Of a DNA stretch of 64,000 nt, positions 36,790 through 45,862 are shown one piece after another. The notes beneath the pieces are model-generated. The model was given only the letters and a program-made list of their open reading frames with translations, was not told the origin of the DNA and did not search any database. The DNA lies in contig JARSSO010000045.1 of assembly GCA_029624765.1 (NCBI GenBank), positions 124,001 to 188,000 on the forward strand. Reading direction: 5' to 3'. Both the position numbers and the translations under genes were made by a program. Source of the DNA: Candidatus Contendibacter sp. Its GTDB lineage: Bacteria > Pseudomonadota > Gammaproteobacteria > Competibacterales > Competibacteraceae. Each line of letters opens with the position of its first letter. Position 1 is the first letter of the stretch.

Positions 36790-38508
36790 ATGACCGCCCC
36801 CAACCCGCTCGCCGAACTCCCCGACCATCCCCCGGATCGCCGCCATCTGTGGAGAGTATTCCGCGCTTCCCATGTCTACCGGCTGGCGCTGGCGGCGCTG
36901 TTGCTGACCGCGTTCGGAGTGGATGCGCAAAATCGGTTGTTCGGCAAGCAGAACCCGGATCTGTTTCTGGGCGCGACGCTGATCTACATCGCGCTGACGT
37001 TGCTCGCGATCGCCGGCAGTTATTGGCGGCGTCCGGTGCTGGCGGTTCAGGCCCATTTGCAAATGCTGGTGGATTTGCTGGCCTTGACCGTCATGATCCA
37101 TGCGTCAGGGGGCTTGACCAGCAGTTTGAACAGCCTGCTGATCACCGCCGTCGCCGCCAGCGGCATTCTGTTGCCGCTCAGTTCGGCGCTGTTGGCCGCC
37201 GCGCTGGGCTTCTTCCTGCTGATAGGCTCCTGGTCGATGAGTCAGTGGCAAATCGCCGTCGCGCTGGCCCGGATAGGGCGTGGGCCGACCGGCTGGCCCG
37301 GCCTGTGGGAGCGGCTGGGTCAAATCTCCGACGACTGGGTTCGTCTGGGGGTATTGGGGGCTGCGCTGTTCATCGCCGCCGTGCTGACCTACGCCCTGGC
37401 GGAACGGGCGCGGCGCGGCGAGGCGCTGGCCCGCCGCCGCACGCTGGAGCTGCTGGAAGTCGCCGAATTGAATCAGGGCATCATCCGCCACCTGCAAAAC
37501 GGGGTGGTGGCGGTGGACGACGCCGGTCGCGTGTTGCTCCTGAACGACACCGCCCGGGAGGCGCTGGGCTGGACCGATGCGGGATCCGGCATGATGCTGG
37601 AGACATTGTCGCCGCCGCTGGCACAACGGCTGCGGGAGTGGTTGAACGGCGCCGGTTTGGAGACGCAGGCCTTCCGCCCGGCCGAGCACCGTCCGGAACT
37701 CATCCCGCGTTTTACCCGACTAAGCGGACTTCGGGTGGCCAACGTGCTCATCCTGCTGGACGATTCCGAACAGGTCACCGAACGATTGCAACAGATCAAG
37801 CTGGCGGCGCTGGGGCGGCTGACCGCCGGCATCGCCCATGAAATCCGCAATCCGCTGGCGGCGATCAGCCACGCCGCGCAATTGTTGCAGGAATCCACCT
37901 GTGCCAGCGCCAGCGATCGGCGATTGGCGCAAATCGTTCACGATCACGTCAAACGCGCCAATCGGATTATCACTGACGTACTCAACCTGGCCCGGCGCGG
38001 CCAGATCAAACCGCAGCGACTGAACCTGGGGCCGTGGCTGGAGGATTTCAGCCAGGAATTTACCCGCGAGGGTGACGGATCGCCACCCGAGTGGCGCCGA
38101 ATCGTGGAGCCGGACTTCCTGACGGTCTGCTTCGATCCGCATCAGTTACGGCAGGTGCTGTGGAATCTGTGCGTCAATGCCTGTCAGCATGGGGTCCGAC
38201 CCGGGGAGCCGCCACGCATCGAACTGCGCGCCGGTCTGGACAACCACCGCGGGCGACCGTTCTTGGAAGTGCGCGACGCCGGTTTCGGGATTTCGGAGGA
38301 AAACGCCGTCAAACTGTTCGAGCCATTCTTCACCACCCGGGCCAAGGGCACCGGACTGGGTCTGTACCTGGCCCGGGAACTGTGCGAGGCCAACCGGGCT
38401 CAGTTGCAATACCTGCCCATCGCCGAGGGTGGCTGTTGTTTCCGCATCACCTTCACCCCCGTTGGCCCAGCCCCGGAGACGGAATCATGGATGCCTGCAA
38501 TGCCCTGA
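36790..38508 (+). CDS. pilS: Sensor histidine kinase PilS
   Basis: 572 residues. Six hydrophobic segments (~27-210) are followed by a PAS-like region (IIRHLQNGVVAVDDAGRVLLLN), HisKA with His350 (GIAHEIRNPLAA) and an HATPase domain (NLCVNACQHG, VRDAGFGISEE, GTGLGLYLA). This is the PilS layout, which senses membrane PilA levels and controls pilin transcription through PilR. The next gene is the matching regulator and overlaps it by 22 bases. No pilin gene is in the window. Confidence 0.92.
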   Translation: MTAPNPLAELPDHPPDRRHLWRVFRASHVYRLALAALLLTAFGVDAQNRLFGKQNPDLFLGATLIYIALTLLAIAGSYWRRPVLAVQAHLQMLVDLLALTVMIHASGGLTSSLNSLLITAVAASGILLPLSSALLAAALGFFLLIGSWSMSQWQIAVALARIGRGPTGWPGLWERLGQISDDWVRLGVLGAALFIAAVLTYALAERARRGEALARRRTLELLEVAELNQGIIRHLQNGVVAVDDAGRVLLLNDTAREALGWTDAGSGMMLETLSPPLAQRLREWLNGAGLETQAFRPAEHRPELIPRFTRLSGLRVANVLILLDDSEQVTERLQQIKLAALGRLTAGIAHEIRNPLAAISHAAQLLQESTCASASDRRLAQIVHDHVKRANRIITDVLNLARRGQIKPQRLNLGPWLEDFSQEFTREGDGSPPEWRRIVEPDFLTVCFDPHQLRQVLWNLCVNACQHGVRPGEPPRIELRAGLDNHRGRPFLEVRDAGFGISEENAVKLFEPFFTTRAKGTGLGLYLARELCEANRAQLQYLPIAEGGCCFRITFTPVGPAPETESWMPAMP

Positions 38509-39899
38509 TCGTGGACGACGAAGCCGATATCCGCGAACTGATCGCGATGACGCTGCTGCCCCTGGGCGTGACCTGTCTGCCCGCCGAGACCTTGAACGAA
38601 GCGCGCGCCCTGCTCAAGCGCCAAAGCTTCGGTCTGTGCATCACCGACCTGCGATTGCCCGACGGCAATGGACTGGAACTGGTGGCGCACCTCCAAAAAC
38701 ACCATCCCAACCTGCCGGTGGCGGTGATCACGGCTCACGGCAACATGGAAATCGCGGTGGAAGCGCTGAAGCTGGGCGCGTTCGACTTCGTGTCCAAACC
38801 GTTCGAGTTGGCGGCACTGCGCGAGATGGTCGCGACCGCGCTGCGGCTGAACCGGAGCGGCGACGGTTCCGGCGCCAACCGTCCCGTCCTGCTCGGCCAA
38901 TCGCCAGCGATGGCCGAGGTGCGGGCGCTGATCGCCAAGCTGGCCCGCAGCCAGGCGCCAATCCTGATCAGCGGCGAGTCGGGCACCGGCAAGGAACTGG
39001 CCGCGCGGCTGATCCACCTGTCGGGGCCGCGGGCCGACCAGCCCTTCGTGCCGGTCAACTGCGGGGCGATTCCCGAGCATCTGATGGAGAGCGAGTTTTT
39101 CGGCTACAAGAAGGGCAGTTTCACCGGCGCCACCCAGGACAAGGGCGGACTGTTCCAGGCGGCGCGGGGCGGCACGCTGTTTCTGGACGAAGTCGCGGAC
39201 TTGCCGATGCCGATGCAGGTGAAGCTGCTGCGGGCGATTCAGGAACGGGCGGTGCGGCCCGTGGGCGCGCCGACGGAAATCCCCATCGACGTGCGCATCC
39301 TCAGCGCCAGCCACAAGGATTTGACCCTGCTGGTCCAGGACGGCGGTTTCCGCCAGGATTTGTTCTACCGGCTCAACGTGATCCAGTTGCGATTGCCCAG
39401 CCTGCGCGAGCATTCCGAGGACATTCCGGAACTGGCCAACGCGATTCTGGAGCGACTCGGCCGGCAGTCCGGGCTGCCGCGGGCCACCCTGGCCCCCTCG
39501 GCGCTGACGACGCTGCGGGCCTACGCCTTTCCGGGCAATATCCGCGAACTGGAAAACATTCTGGAGCGGGCATTCACCCTCTGCGAGGATGGAATCATCC
39601 AGGGGGCGGATTTGTCGCTACCCTCGGCAGGGGAACCGCCACCGCCGCCACCGACGATGTCCACGATCAAGGAAGAAATCGCCAGCGCCGTGGCCGACCA
39701 CCGGTTCGAACCGAAAACCTTGCCGATCTTGCAATCGGCGTCGGTTCGCAACCTGGAGGATTATCTGGAGCAGATCGAGCGGGCGGCGATCCTGCGGGCG
39801 CTGGAGGAAACCCGCTACAACAAGACCGCCGCCGCCGAGAAGCTGGGCATCACCTTCCGGGCGCTGCGTTACCGATTGAAGAAGCTGGGATTGGATTGA
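38487..39899 (+). CDS. pilR: Sigma-54 response regulator PilR
   Basis: 470 residues. Receiver domain with phospho-acceptor Asp54 (CITDLRLPDG); AAA+ domain with Walker A GESGTGKE (163-170), the sigma-54 contact loop in the GSFTGA form typical of PilR, and Walker B GTLFLDEVADL. The C-terminal Fis-type helix-turn-helix reads ALEETRYNKTAAAEKLGITF. It activates sigma-54-dependent pilin transcription. The ATG has GGAG upstream and overlaps the end of pilS. A bidirectional hairpin follows. Confidence 0.94.
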   Translation: MDACNALIVDDEADIRELIAMTLLPLGVTCLPAETLNEARALLKRQSFGLCITDLRLPDGNGLELVAHLQKHHPNLPVAVITAHGNMEIAVEALKLGAFDFVSKPFELAALREMVATALRLNRSGDGSGANRPVLLGQSPAMAEVRALIAKLARSQAPILISGESGTGKELAARLIHLSGPRADQPFVPVNCGAIPEHLMESEFFGYKKGSFTGATQDKGGLFQAARGGTLFLDEVADLPMPMQVKLLRAIQERAVRPVGAPTEIPIDVRILSASHKDLTLLVQDGGFRQDLFYRLNVIQLRLPSLREHSEDIPELANAILERLGRQSGLPRATLAPSALTTLRAYAFPGNIRELENILERAFTLCEDGIIQGADLSLPSAGEPPPPPPTMSTIKEEIASAVADHRFEPKTLPILQSASVRNLEDYLEQIERAAILRALEETRYNKTAAAEKLGITFRALRYRLKKLGLD

Positions 39900-39917
39900 A
39901 CGCGCCACCCACGAAAA

Positions 39918-39935
39918 ACCCCGCCAGGGCGGGGT
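39918..39935. terminator. Bidirectional intrinsic terminator
   Basis: ACCCCGCC-AG-GGCGGGGT is a perfect 8-bp stem preceded by AAAAA and followed by CTT, placed between the convergent pilR and BI-1 family genes. The A-run gives a T-run on the minus strand, so it best serves the BI-1 gene and probably also stops pilR. Confidence 0.8.
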
Positions 39936-39959
39936 CTTGGGTCGAAGGCCGCCGGGCGA

Positions 39960-40652
39960 TCAGTCGTCGCCGGAGAAGACGCCCAGGATTTGCAACAGGT
40001 TGACGAACAGGTTGAAGATCGTGATGTACAGGGTGACGGTCGCCATGATGTAGTTGGTTTCGCCGCCGTGGATGATGTCGCTGGTCTGCCACAGAATCAT
40101 GCCGGACATCAGCAAAACCACCATCGCCGACACCGCCAGCGACAGCGCCGGGATATTGAACAGCATCGCGCCCAGCCCGGCCAGGAACGCGACCAGGATG
40201 CCCACCATCAGGAAGGAACCCATGAAGCTGAAGTCCTTACGGCTGACCACGGCGTAGCCAGAGAGCGCCAGGAAAATCGCGCCGGTGCCCGCCAGGGCGG
40301 TCATCACCACTTGCGAGCCGTTAGGCAAGCTGAGGTAGAAGTTCAGGATCGGCCCCAGGGTGTAGCCCAGGAAGCCGGTCAGGGCGAACACCGCCGCCAG
40401 TCCCCAGACGCTGTCGCGCAGCCGGGTGACGACGAACAACAGGCCGAAATAACCGCCCAGGGTGATTAGCCAGTGCAGCGGCGGCGCGTTGACGGCCATG
40501 GCGACGCCGGCGGTCAGGGCGCTGAACAGCAAGGTCATCGACAACAGCATATAAGTGTTGCGCAGCACCTTGTTGCCGACTGCCGGCACAGCCGACTGTG
40601 CGTCCGTCAACGTGATCGGCGTTTTGGCCAGTAGGTCGTTTCTCTGCATCAT
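39960..40652 (-). CDS. Bax inhibitor-1/YccA family membrane protein
   Basis: 230 residues with seven hydrophobic segments. VLRNTYMLLSMTLLFSALTAG, the middle GFLGYTLGPILNFYL and the C-terminal ATVTLYITIFNLFVNLLQIL followed by a short acidic tail match bacterial BI-1/YccA proteins. Such proteins are pH-sensitive ion (Ca2+) leak channels or modulators of FtsH. It is a single gene with a terminator behind it; about 139 bases upstream contain its presumed promoter, with no clear box. Confidence 0.93.
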   Translation of the reverse strand: MMQRNDLLAKTPITLTDAQSAVPAVGNKVLRNTYMLLSMTLLFSALTAGVAMAVNAPPLHWLITLGGYFGLLFVVTRLRDSVWGLAAVFALTGFLGYTLGPILNFYLSLPNGSQVVMTALAGTGAIFLALSGYAVVSRKDFSFMGSFLMVGILVAFLAGLGAMLFNIPALSLAVSAMVVLLMSGMILWQTSDIIHGGETNYIMATVTLYITIFNLFVNLLQILGVFSGDD

Positions 40653-40791
40653 GTTTGCAGCATCTCCTCAGGATGGTGAGTAACTGTCGGTATTGACCAT
40701 GCGAACGCGTTTTCGGTTCAACCGGCGAGTATTTTCTGGGTCAAGGCACGGTCTTTCATAGCAAAATCGTCGCGCCGTGTCCACCCCGGCC

Positions 40792-42111
40792 TTACAGCCG
40801 CCCGCCGCGCTTGAGGTCCAGGTACTGATTGACCATGGCGGCCGGCAGTTTGTCCGGCGGAACGTCGAGCACGATGCCGCCCTGCTGGCGCAGCTCCTCC
40901 TGGACCCGTTCCCGGTGCAACAGATAGTGACAGGTCGTGGCGTACAGCCGCGCCTGGGCCAGATCGCGAATCGGCCGCGCCAGCAACTCGTCGAGGACCG
41001 GCTCGCGCAGGTTGCCGATCAGCACCAGATGCCGGCGCCGCAACAGAGCCACCGCCGGCCGCAACTCATCCTGGTCCTCGTCGCGCAGGTTGGTCAGCAG
41101 CACGATCAACGCCCGCTTGCGTTGCCGGGTCAGCGTCCGCTGGGCCACGTCGGCGTAATCCGGCGGCTCCAGACCCGGTTGCAGATCGTAGACGCCATTG
41201 ATCAGGGTAGCCAGCATGCCCGGTCCCGTCCGGGGCGCCAGCCAGCGCCGCTCACCGCCGAAACTTTGCAAGCCGACCGCGTCGCCCTGCCGCAAGGCCA
41301 CGTAGGCCAACAGGATGAGAGCGTTGAGGGCATGGTCGAAATGGCTGAGGTCGTCGTCCTGGGCGCGCATCCGCCGACCGCAGTCGAGCAGGAACAGTAC
41401 GGTTTGATTGCGCTCGTCCTGATAGTCCTTGGCGATCGGCTTGCGCATGCGGGCGGTCGCTTTCCAGTCGATCTGGCGCAGGCTGTCGCCGATCCGGTAC
41501 TCGCGCAGTTGCAGGAACGTCTGTCCCTCGCCGCGCCGCCGCCGTCGATGAATGCCCAACAGCGCCTCGCGCCGGTCCACGGTCAGGCGGATGTCCTGGG
41601 CGATGATCGCGAAGTTGGGATAAATCCGCACGCACTCCGGCTCGCCCAGGCGGTCGTCGCGCCGCCACCAGCCGCGCGGCGATTCCAGCAGGACTTGGGC
41701 GGGCGCGAATGTCCACTCACCGCGAACCACCGGTCGCAATCGATAGGTGAGTTCGGCCCAACCACCGGGTTCCACGGTGAGTTGTTGCGGCAGGTCGGCA
41801 ATCTCGGCGGCGGCGGTGGGGTAATGGTCGAACAGCGTCAGCGCGGCGGGTCGCTCGTCGGTGTTCACGACCCGCAGCCGCACCGCGCGCCAGAGGCCCA
41901 AGGGCAGCACGGGCGCAATGGCGCGCTCGACCGTCAACGGGGGACGGCGACGGAGCAAGGCAGCATCCCACGCGGCGACCACGAGCAACAACCCGCTGAC
42001 CAGCAACCAGAATCCGGTCAGTTCCGGCCAGACCGCCGGGACCAGACCCAGCAGGGTCCACCCAGCCAGCCCGCGCAGCAGGCGTGAGGTGGGACTGAAA
42101 GAGAAGCGCAT
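40792..42111 (-). CDS. DUF58 domain protein (MoxR-operon partner), full-length copy
   Basis: 439 residues from ATG MRFSFSPTSRLLRG. Two membrane segments (~20-60) precede a periplasmic/immunoglobulin-like stretch and the DUF58 core (LREYRIGDSLRQIDWKATAR), then a vWA-like domain (VLFLLDCGRRMR, FDHALNALILLAYVAL). DUF58 proteins usually follow moxR directly and are thought to be clients or partners of the MoxR chaperone. Here the gene is 4.6 kb from moxR; a 15-codon stub of a second DUF58 start remains at the expected place. An in-frame GTG/ATG further upstream is possible but loses the match to the stub. Confidence 0.88.
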   Translation of the reverse strand: MRFSFSPTSRLLRGLAGWTLLGLVPAVWPELTGFWLLVSGLLLVVAAWDAALLRRRPPLTVERAIAPVLPLGLWRAVRLRVVNTDERPAALTLFDHYPTAAAEIADLPQQLTVEPGGWAELTYRLRPVVRGEWTFAPAQVLLESPRGWWRRDDRLGEPECVRIYPNFAIIAQDIRLTVDRREALLGIHRRRRRGEGQTFLQLREYRIGDSLRQIDWKATARMRKPIAKDYQDERNQTVLFLLDCGRRMRAQDDDLSHFDHALNALILLAYVALRQGDAVGLQSFGGERRWLAPRTGPGMLATLINGVYDLQPGLEPPDYADVAQRTLTRQRKRALIVLLTNLRDEDQDELRPAVALLRRRHLVLIGNLREPVLDELLARPIRDLAQARLYATTCHYLLHRERVQEELRQQGGIVLDVPPDKLPAAMVNQYLDLKRGGRL

Positions 42112-42149
42112 GTTGAGTTGACGAGAGGCGGAAAGCTTACCCACGCCTC

Positions 42150-42904
42150 TCAAGCCTCTCGCCGCTGTCGGTGCAAACTCGTCTGGCGACGCCAGATCCG
42201 GCCAAGCTGTTCCGTGCCCGGCTTGACGGTTTGTACCGGCACTTCACCAGGAGCGAGAGCGCGGGTTTGCTGGTTGGCAATGCCATGTTCCCGCAAGCGT
42301 CGCAGCAACTCCTCATGCGCGGCGCACCAGCTTTCCTCCATCTCGCGGTCGCGTTGGACCTGTTCGTTCGAGACGGTGGCGCGGCCATCGTCGCTGATCC
42401 GCACCACGTTGAGATTGAGATCGCCAATGTCGGGCTTGACCCGCAGCCGCACGTGGTAGTCGCCCCAATCCGGTTTCCGGATATGCGCCACGCCGCCTTC
42501 GACAAACAGGGTTCGGTGGCGGTGCGAACCGTGGCGGGCGACTCGGGAGTTAATTCCGCCAGTAGTTGCCTGACTGTGCTATTGGCGGCGGCGCGTTCGC
42601 CAAGTCGCCGCACGTCGGCGCGGGCCTGGGCCAGATGCCGACTCAGGATTTCCCGACACCGTTGGACGGCTTCAACCGTGTTTTCATCCGGTGGCGCGGG
42701 CGGGGTCAAGTCAATGGTGAGATGTTCGGCGGGGTAACGCTGTTGCAGATCGGCCAGCACCTGCACCAGGGTTTGCACTTCGGCGCGAGATTGTTTGATA
42801 GCCTGTTGGTGCTGTTGCAGTTCCCGCTGTCGGCGTTCGGTCTCCAACTGCCGTTGCAGGCGAGCACGGTCGACGGTGTAGCGGTAGCACTTGGGACCGC
42901 TCAT
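42150..42904 (-). pseudogene. Coiled-coil hypothetical gene split by a frameshift
   Basis: The 5' part reads MSGPKCYRYTVDRARLQRQL, then a long Gln/Arg/Glu coiled coil and VRRLGERAAANSTVRQLLAE. After about position 42510 the sensible reading moves to another frame: TLFVEGGVAHIRKPDWGDYH and then VRLRVKPDIGDLNLNVVRIS to the stop at 42150. The out-of-frame continuation is Thr/Cys/Arg-rich nonsense. Joined, the protein would be about 250 residues; no known family recognised. It could be a true frameshift mutation or a sequencing error. It lies between the AAA ATPase gene and DUF58, within the interrupted MoxR operon. Confidence 0.6.
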
Positions 42905-42942
42905 ATAGCGCTCCTATCTGACTGGTGAAATCATCGTTTTCG

Positions 42943-42993
42943 AACCACCCCGGCGCTGTGCGCCACCCCTCCTTAGCCAAGGAGGGGACATTC
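42943..42993. repeat. REP-like double-hairpin repeat, copy 1
   Basis: A 51-base element starting aaccacccc holds two palindromes: GGCGC-TGT-GCGCC and CCCCTCCTT-AGCC-AAGGAGGGG (9-bp perfect stem). It lies 25 bases past the stop of the Clp-type ATPase gene and matches 46561-46610 in the same orientation. The first stem differs in both arms between copies while remaining paired. It may act as a terminator or a mobile REP-type element. Confidence 0.85.
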
Positions 42994-43017
42994 TACAGCC
43001 TGTATGGGATCGCTAGT

Positions 43018-44706
43018 TCAGGCCAACTCGACATGGTAGACGTTGTCTTCCAGCCGCACCGCCACGACGGTGATTTGCTGGCGTTCGGGATCTTCTTCCA
43101 AATGGAACAGGGCGCGGGCTAATGGATTGACGAAGGTGGTTTCCAGCCGGTTACCGATGCCGCGCCCGCCGTCGCTCAAGTCCTGGGTACACCAGTCCAG
43201 CAGTTGCCGGCGCACCGGGTCGGGAACGAGCAGGGTGAGATCGTGTTCGTCCGCGACCCGCCGGACGATGTTGACGAGCATCCCGTCGAGAATCCGTTCG
43301 GCCACGGCCGGTTGGATGAAGTCGAACACCACGATGTTGTCGCCGATGCGGTTGAGGATTTCCGGGCGGCCCAGGGTGAATTTGAAATAGTCGGCGATGG
43401 CGGCGCGCACCTTGCGCTCGACCTGCTCGTAGGGTTCGCCGGGTTGGATCTGGAGGCGGCGCTGGCCGGTCTCGTCCCGGACCGCGATACCGAGATTGGA
43501 GGTAAAGATCAAGATGACTTCGGAGAAGTACACGGTGTCGCCGCGCCCATCGGTCAGCCGGCCGTCTTCGAGGATTTGCAGGAACTTGTCGAGGATGCGC
43601 GGATGGGCCTTTTCGATCTCGTCGAACAGGATGACGCTGGACGGTCTGGCCTTGACGGCGTTGGTGAGTTCGCCGCCGGCATCGTAGCCGACATAGCCGG
43701 GCGGCGCGCCAAGCAGGCGGGCGTCGGCGTGTTCGGCGGCGAATTCGCTCATGTCGAAGCGGATGTAGGCGCGTTCGTCGCCGAAGATCAGTGCAGTCAG
43801 GGCACGGGCCAGTTCGGTTTTGCCGATCCCGGTGGGACCGGCGAAGAACAACACCCCGCGCGGCCGGTTGGAGGTGGCGGCGGTTTGCGCGCCGGTCAGG
43901 CCGGTCACCGAGCGCATCAGGATATCCACCGTCTTGACGATGGCCGGGGTCTGGCCCTTGACCCGCCGACCGATCTCGTCGGGGGCGCGGCGGATGCGGT
44001 CGCGCAGGTAGGCTTTTTTCCAGGGGTTGTCCAGCGCCCCGACCTTGAAGCAGCGCACCGCGTCGGCGACGTCCGCCAGCGGCAGCCGCTGTTCCTCGGC
44101 CAAGCGGGCGATGGCGAACAGATGGTGCAGGTTCAACCCATCGGTCAGTTGAGCGAAGCTGTCGGCGAACTGGGCGCGGGCGGCGTCGGGGGCGGTGGCG
44201 TGGTCGGCGAAGGACGGGGCCAGCAGGCGGGCAGCGTGCTGGCGCTCCTCGAAGCCGGGCGGCGGCAGGCTCAGGCGGTGCAGGCGGTCGTTGTCGAGGG
44301 TGAACCACGAGGGCAGATCGGTTTCGCGGTGGCACAGCCAGAACAGCGGGTTGTAGCGCGGCGCGGAACCATCGGGCGCGGCGATGGGATGGGCGATGTG
44401 AGCAAGCTTTTCGCAACTGATGAAGAATTCGTGTTCGGCTTCGCTGAGATGCTGGACACTGACGGGAATGCGGGCGGCGTAGTCCAGCACCGCCCGGTCG
44501 TAAACCAGCAGGAATTGATAGCCGCGTGAGGCCAGCGCCTCCCACAGGGCGTCGAGCAAGGGCAGCAGGACGTATTGCCCGTCGATGGAGGTCAGCACGA
44601 TGTCGCGAATCTGGCCGCCGAGCACGAACTGCGGGGCGATGCTGAGCAGCCGGTGGATGTCGGCGAGCCAGCGGGGCCAAGTGGGAGGGGCGGGATGATC
44701 GGCCAT
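43018..44706 (-). CDS. Clp-type AAA+ unfoldase with inactive N-terminal domain
   Basis: 562 residues. Residues 1-~220 lack a Walker motif (possible degenerate AAA or adaptor domain). The C-terminal half is a ClpA/ClpB D2-type AAA+ module: Walker A GPTGIGKT (290-297), pore-loop GAPPGYVGYDAGG (with the substrate-gripping Tyr), Walker B VILFDE (358-363), sensor-1 FTSN (401-404), Arg finger in LNRIGDN, then a ClpB small C-terminal domain (DGGRGIGNRLE). No ClpP-docking IGF/L loop is seen, so it probably remodels rather than feeds a protease. Its neighbours are a Ser/Thr kinase and a radical SAM protein, read in the same direction. Confidence 0.85.
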   Translation of the reverse strand: MADHPAPPTWPRWLADIHRLLSIAPQFVLGGQIRDIVLTSIDGQYVLLPLLDALWEALASRGYQFLLVYDRAVLDYAARIPVSVQHLSEAEHEFFISCEKLAHIAHPIAAPDGSAPRYNPLFWLCHRETDLPSWFTLDNDRLHRLSLPPPGFEERQHAARLLAPSFADHATAPDAARAQFADSFAQLTDGLNLHHLFAIARLAEEQRLPLADVADAVRCFKVGALDNPWKKAYLRDRIRRAPDEIGRRVKGQTPAIVKTVDILMRSVTGLTGAQTAATSNRPRGVLFFAGPTGIGKTELARALTALIFGDERAYIRFDMSEFAAEHADARLLGAPPGYVGYDAGGELTNAVKARPSSVILFDEIEKAHPRILDKFLQILEDGRLTDGRGDTVYFSEVILIFTSNLGIAVRDETGQRRLQIQPGEPYEQVERKVRAAIADYFKFTLGRPEILNRIGDNIVVFDFIQPAVAERILDGMLVNIVRRVADEHDLTLLVPDPVRRQLLDWCTQDLSDGGRGIGNRLETTFVNPLARALFHLEEDPERQQITVVAVRLEDNVYHVELA

Positions 44707-44782
44707 GTCAAGTGAGTACTATCACTTAGCCGGTTTTTTTGGCCTATCCAGCCCACTTAGCCTAGCCTACGAAAAATTTTTC

Positions 44783-45862
44783 TTAAAAATCAATGATTGG
44801 TTGCGGATTGGTGATAAAACCCCGTCCCAAGTCCTTGCTGGCCACTTCCCACTGTTTCGCCATCTGCACGGCCAGTTCTCGCGCCGTTCGGCACTCCACC
44901 CCACCCAGCCGATACGGCCGCTGCGCCTGCGATTCGGTGGTCAGGCTGTCCTCCACCGGCAACTGCAAACTGGCATCCCCCGCCAGCCAGCGCTCGACCT
45001 CCACCCGCCCCCAGCGCTGCTTCGGATTGCGCAGCAACAACCCCCGGCACAGCATGCGCCACGGTTCCGCCACCCCCCTGCAATCCACCGGCTGCGTCAC
45101 CAACTGATAGCTCAGCACCGCATCCGACAAGCCGGCGAATGGATGCCGCCCGCTCAACGCCTCCAACACCAGCATCCCCAGCGACCAGTAATCCGTCGCT
45201 CGGCCGATCACTCCCGTCGCCGCCTCCGGCGCGGCATAGTGCAAAGTCCGCGCCACCGTGGTGAAATGCTGCGTCGCCTCCGCCACCGAGGCGATCCCGA
45301 AGTCGGTCAAGGTGATCCGCAGCGGCTGCCACTGCCGGATCAACACATTCTCCGGCTTGAGGTCGCGGTGCAAAATGTCGTGCTCGTGCAGGAGTGCCAG
45401 CGCCGCGCTCAATTCCACCACCAGCGCCCGCGCCTGCTCCTCCGCCAGCGGTCCCGCCGCCAACCGGGGCCGCAACGAACCTTCCGGCAGATATTCCAAC
45501 ACCTCGTAGCCATGCCCGTCCGACTGGCCGTATTCCAGCAACCGCGCCACCGCATCCGACCCCGCCCGCTTCAGCCGGTCCAGCACCTCGGTCTTGACCT
45601 GAATCCCGTAACGATAAATCTTGGCGACACATCGCTGCCCATCCGCCGCCTCCACCAGCAGCAAATCCGCTTCCCCACCCGCCGACAACTGCCGCGTGAT
45701 GCGGTAACGCCCGGCCAGCGCCGAAGGCAACTGCACCAGAGTACGCGGCGGCGCGGCTTCCGTGGACGAAACATGAGCAAGCGACACGCCGCATTGCGCG
45801 CAGCGGATGTCCGCCAACGTATTTTCCCGACCACAGGTTGGACAGATTCTCACCCGCGCCAT
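44783..45862 (-). CDS. Zinc-ribbon Ser/Thr protein kinase
   Basis: 359 residues. An N-terminal zinc ribbon (CPTCGREN...CAQCG, Cys 7, 10, 21, 24) precedes a Hanks-type kinase: modified glycine loop LSAGGEADLLLV, Lys81 (VAKIY), HRDLKPEN (165-172), DFG (187-189) and APE (211-213), all catalytic residues intact. A short C-terminal extension (GGVECRTARELAVQMAKQWE) ends abruptly in an AT-rich stretch, so the tail may be truncated. No transmembrane helix is evident; it is cytoplasmic. The ATG overlaps the end of the radical SAM gene by 13 bases. It likely phosphorylates a component of the same cassette (inference). Confidence 0.85.
   Translation of the reverse strand: MARVRICPTCGRENTLADIRCAQCGVSLAHVSSTEAAPPRTLVQLPSALAGRYRITRQLSAGGEADLLLVEAADGQRCVAKIYRYGIQVKTEVLDRLKRAGSDAVARLLEYGQSDGHGYEVLEYLPEGSLRPRLAAGPLAEEQARALVVELSAALALLHEHDILHRDLKPENVLIRQWQPLRITLTDFGIASVAEATQHFTTVARTLHYAAPEAATGVIGRATDYWSLGMLVLEALSGRHPFAGLSDAVLSYQLVTQPVDCRGVAEPWRMLCRGLLLRNPKQRWGRVEVERWLAGDASLQLPVEDSLTTESQAQRPYRLGGVECRTARELAVQMAKQWEVASKDLGRGFITNPQPIIDF

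Noticed and set aside
44710..44740. Hairpin AAGTGA-GTACTA-TCACTT followed by TTTTTTT on the plus strand
   Set aside because: It looks like a weak terminator, but no plus-strand gene precedes it, and the stem is only 6 bp; it may be incidental in this AT-rich junction.
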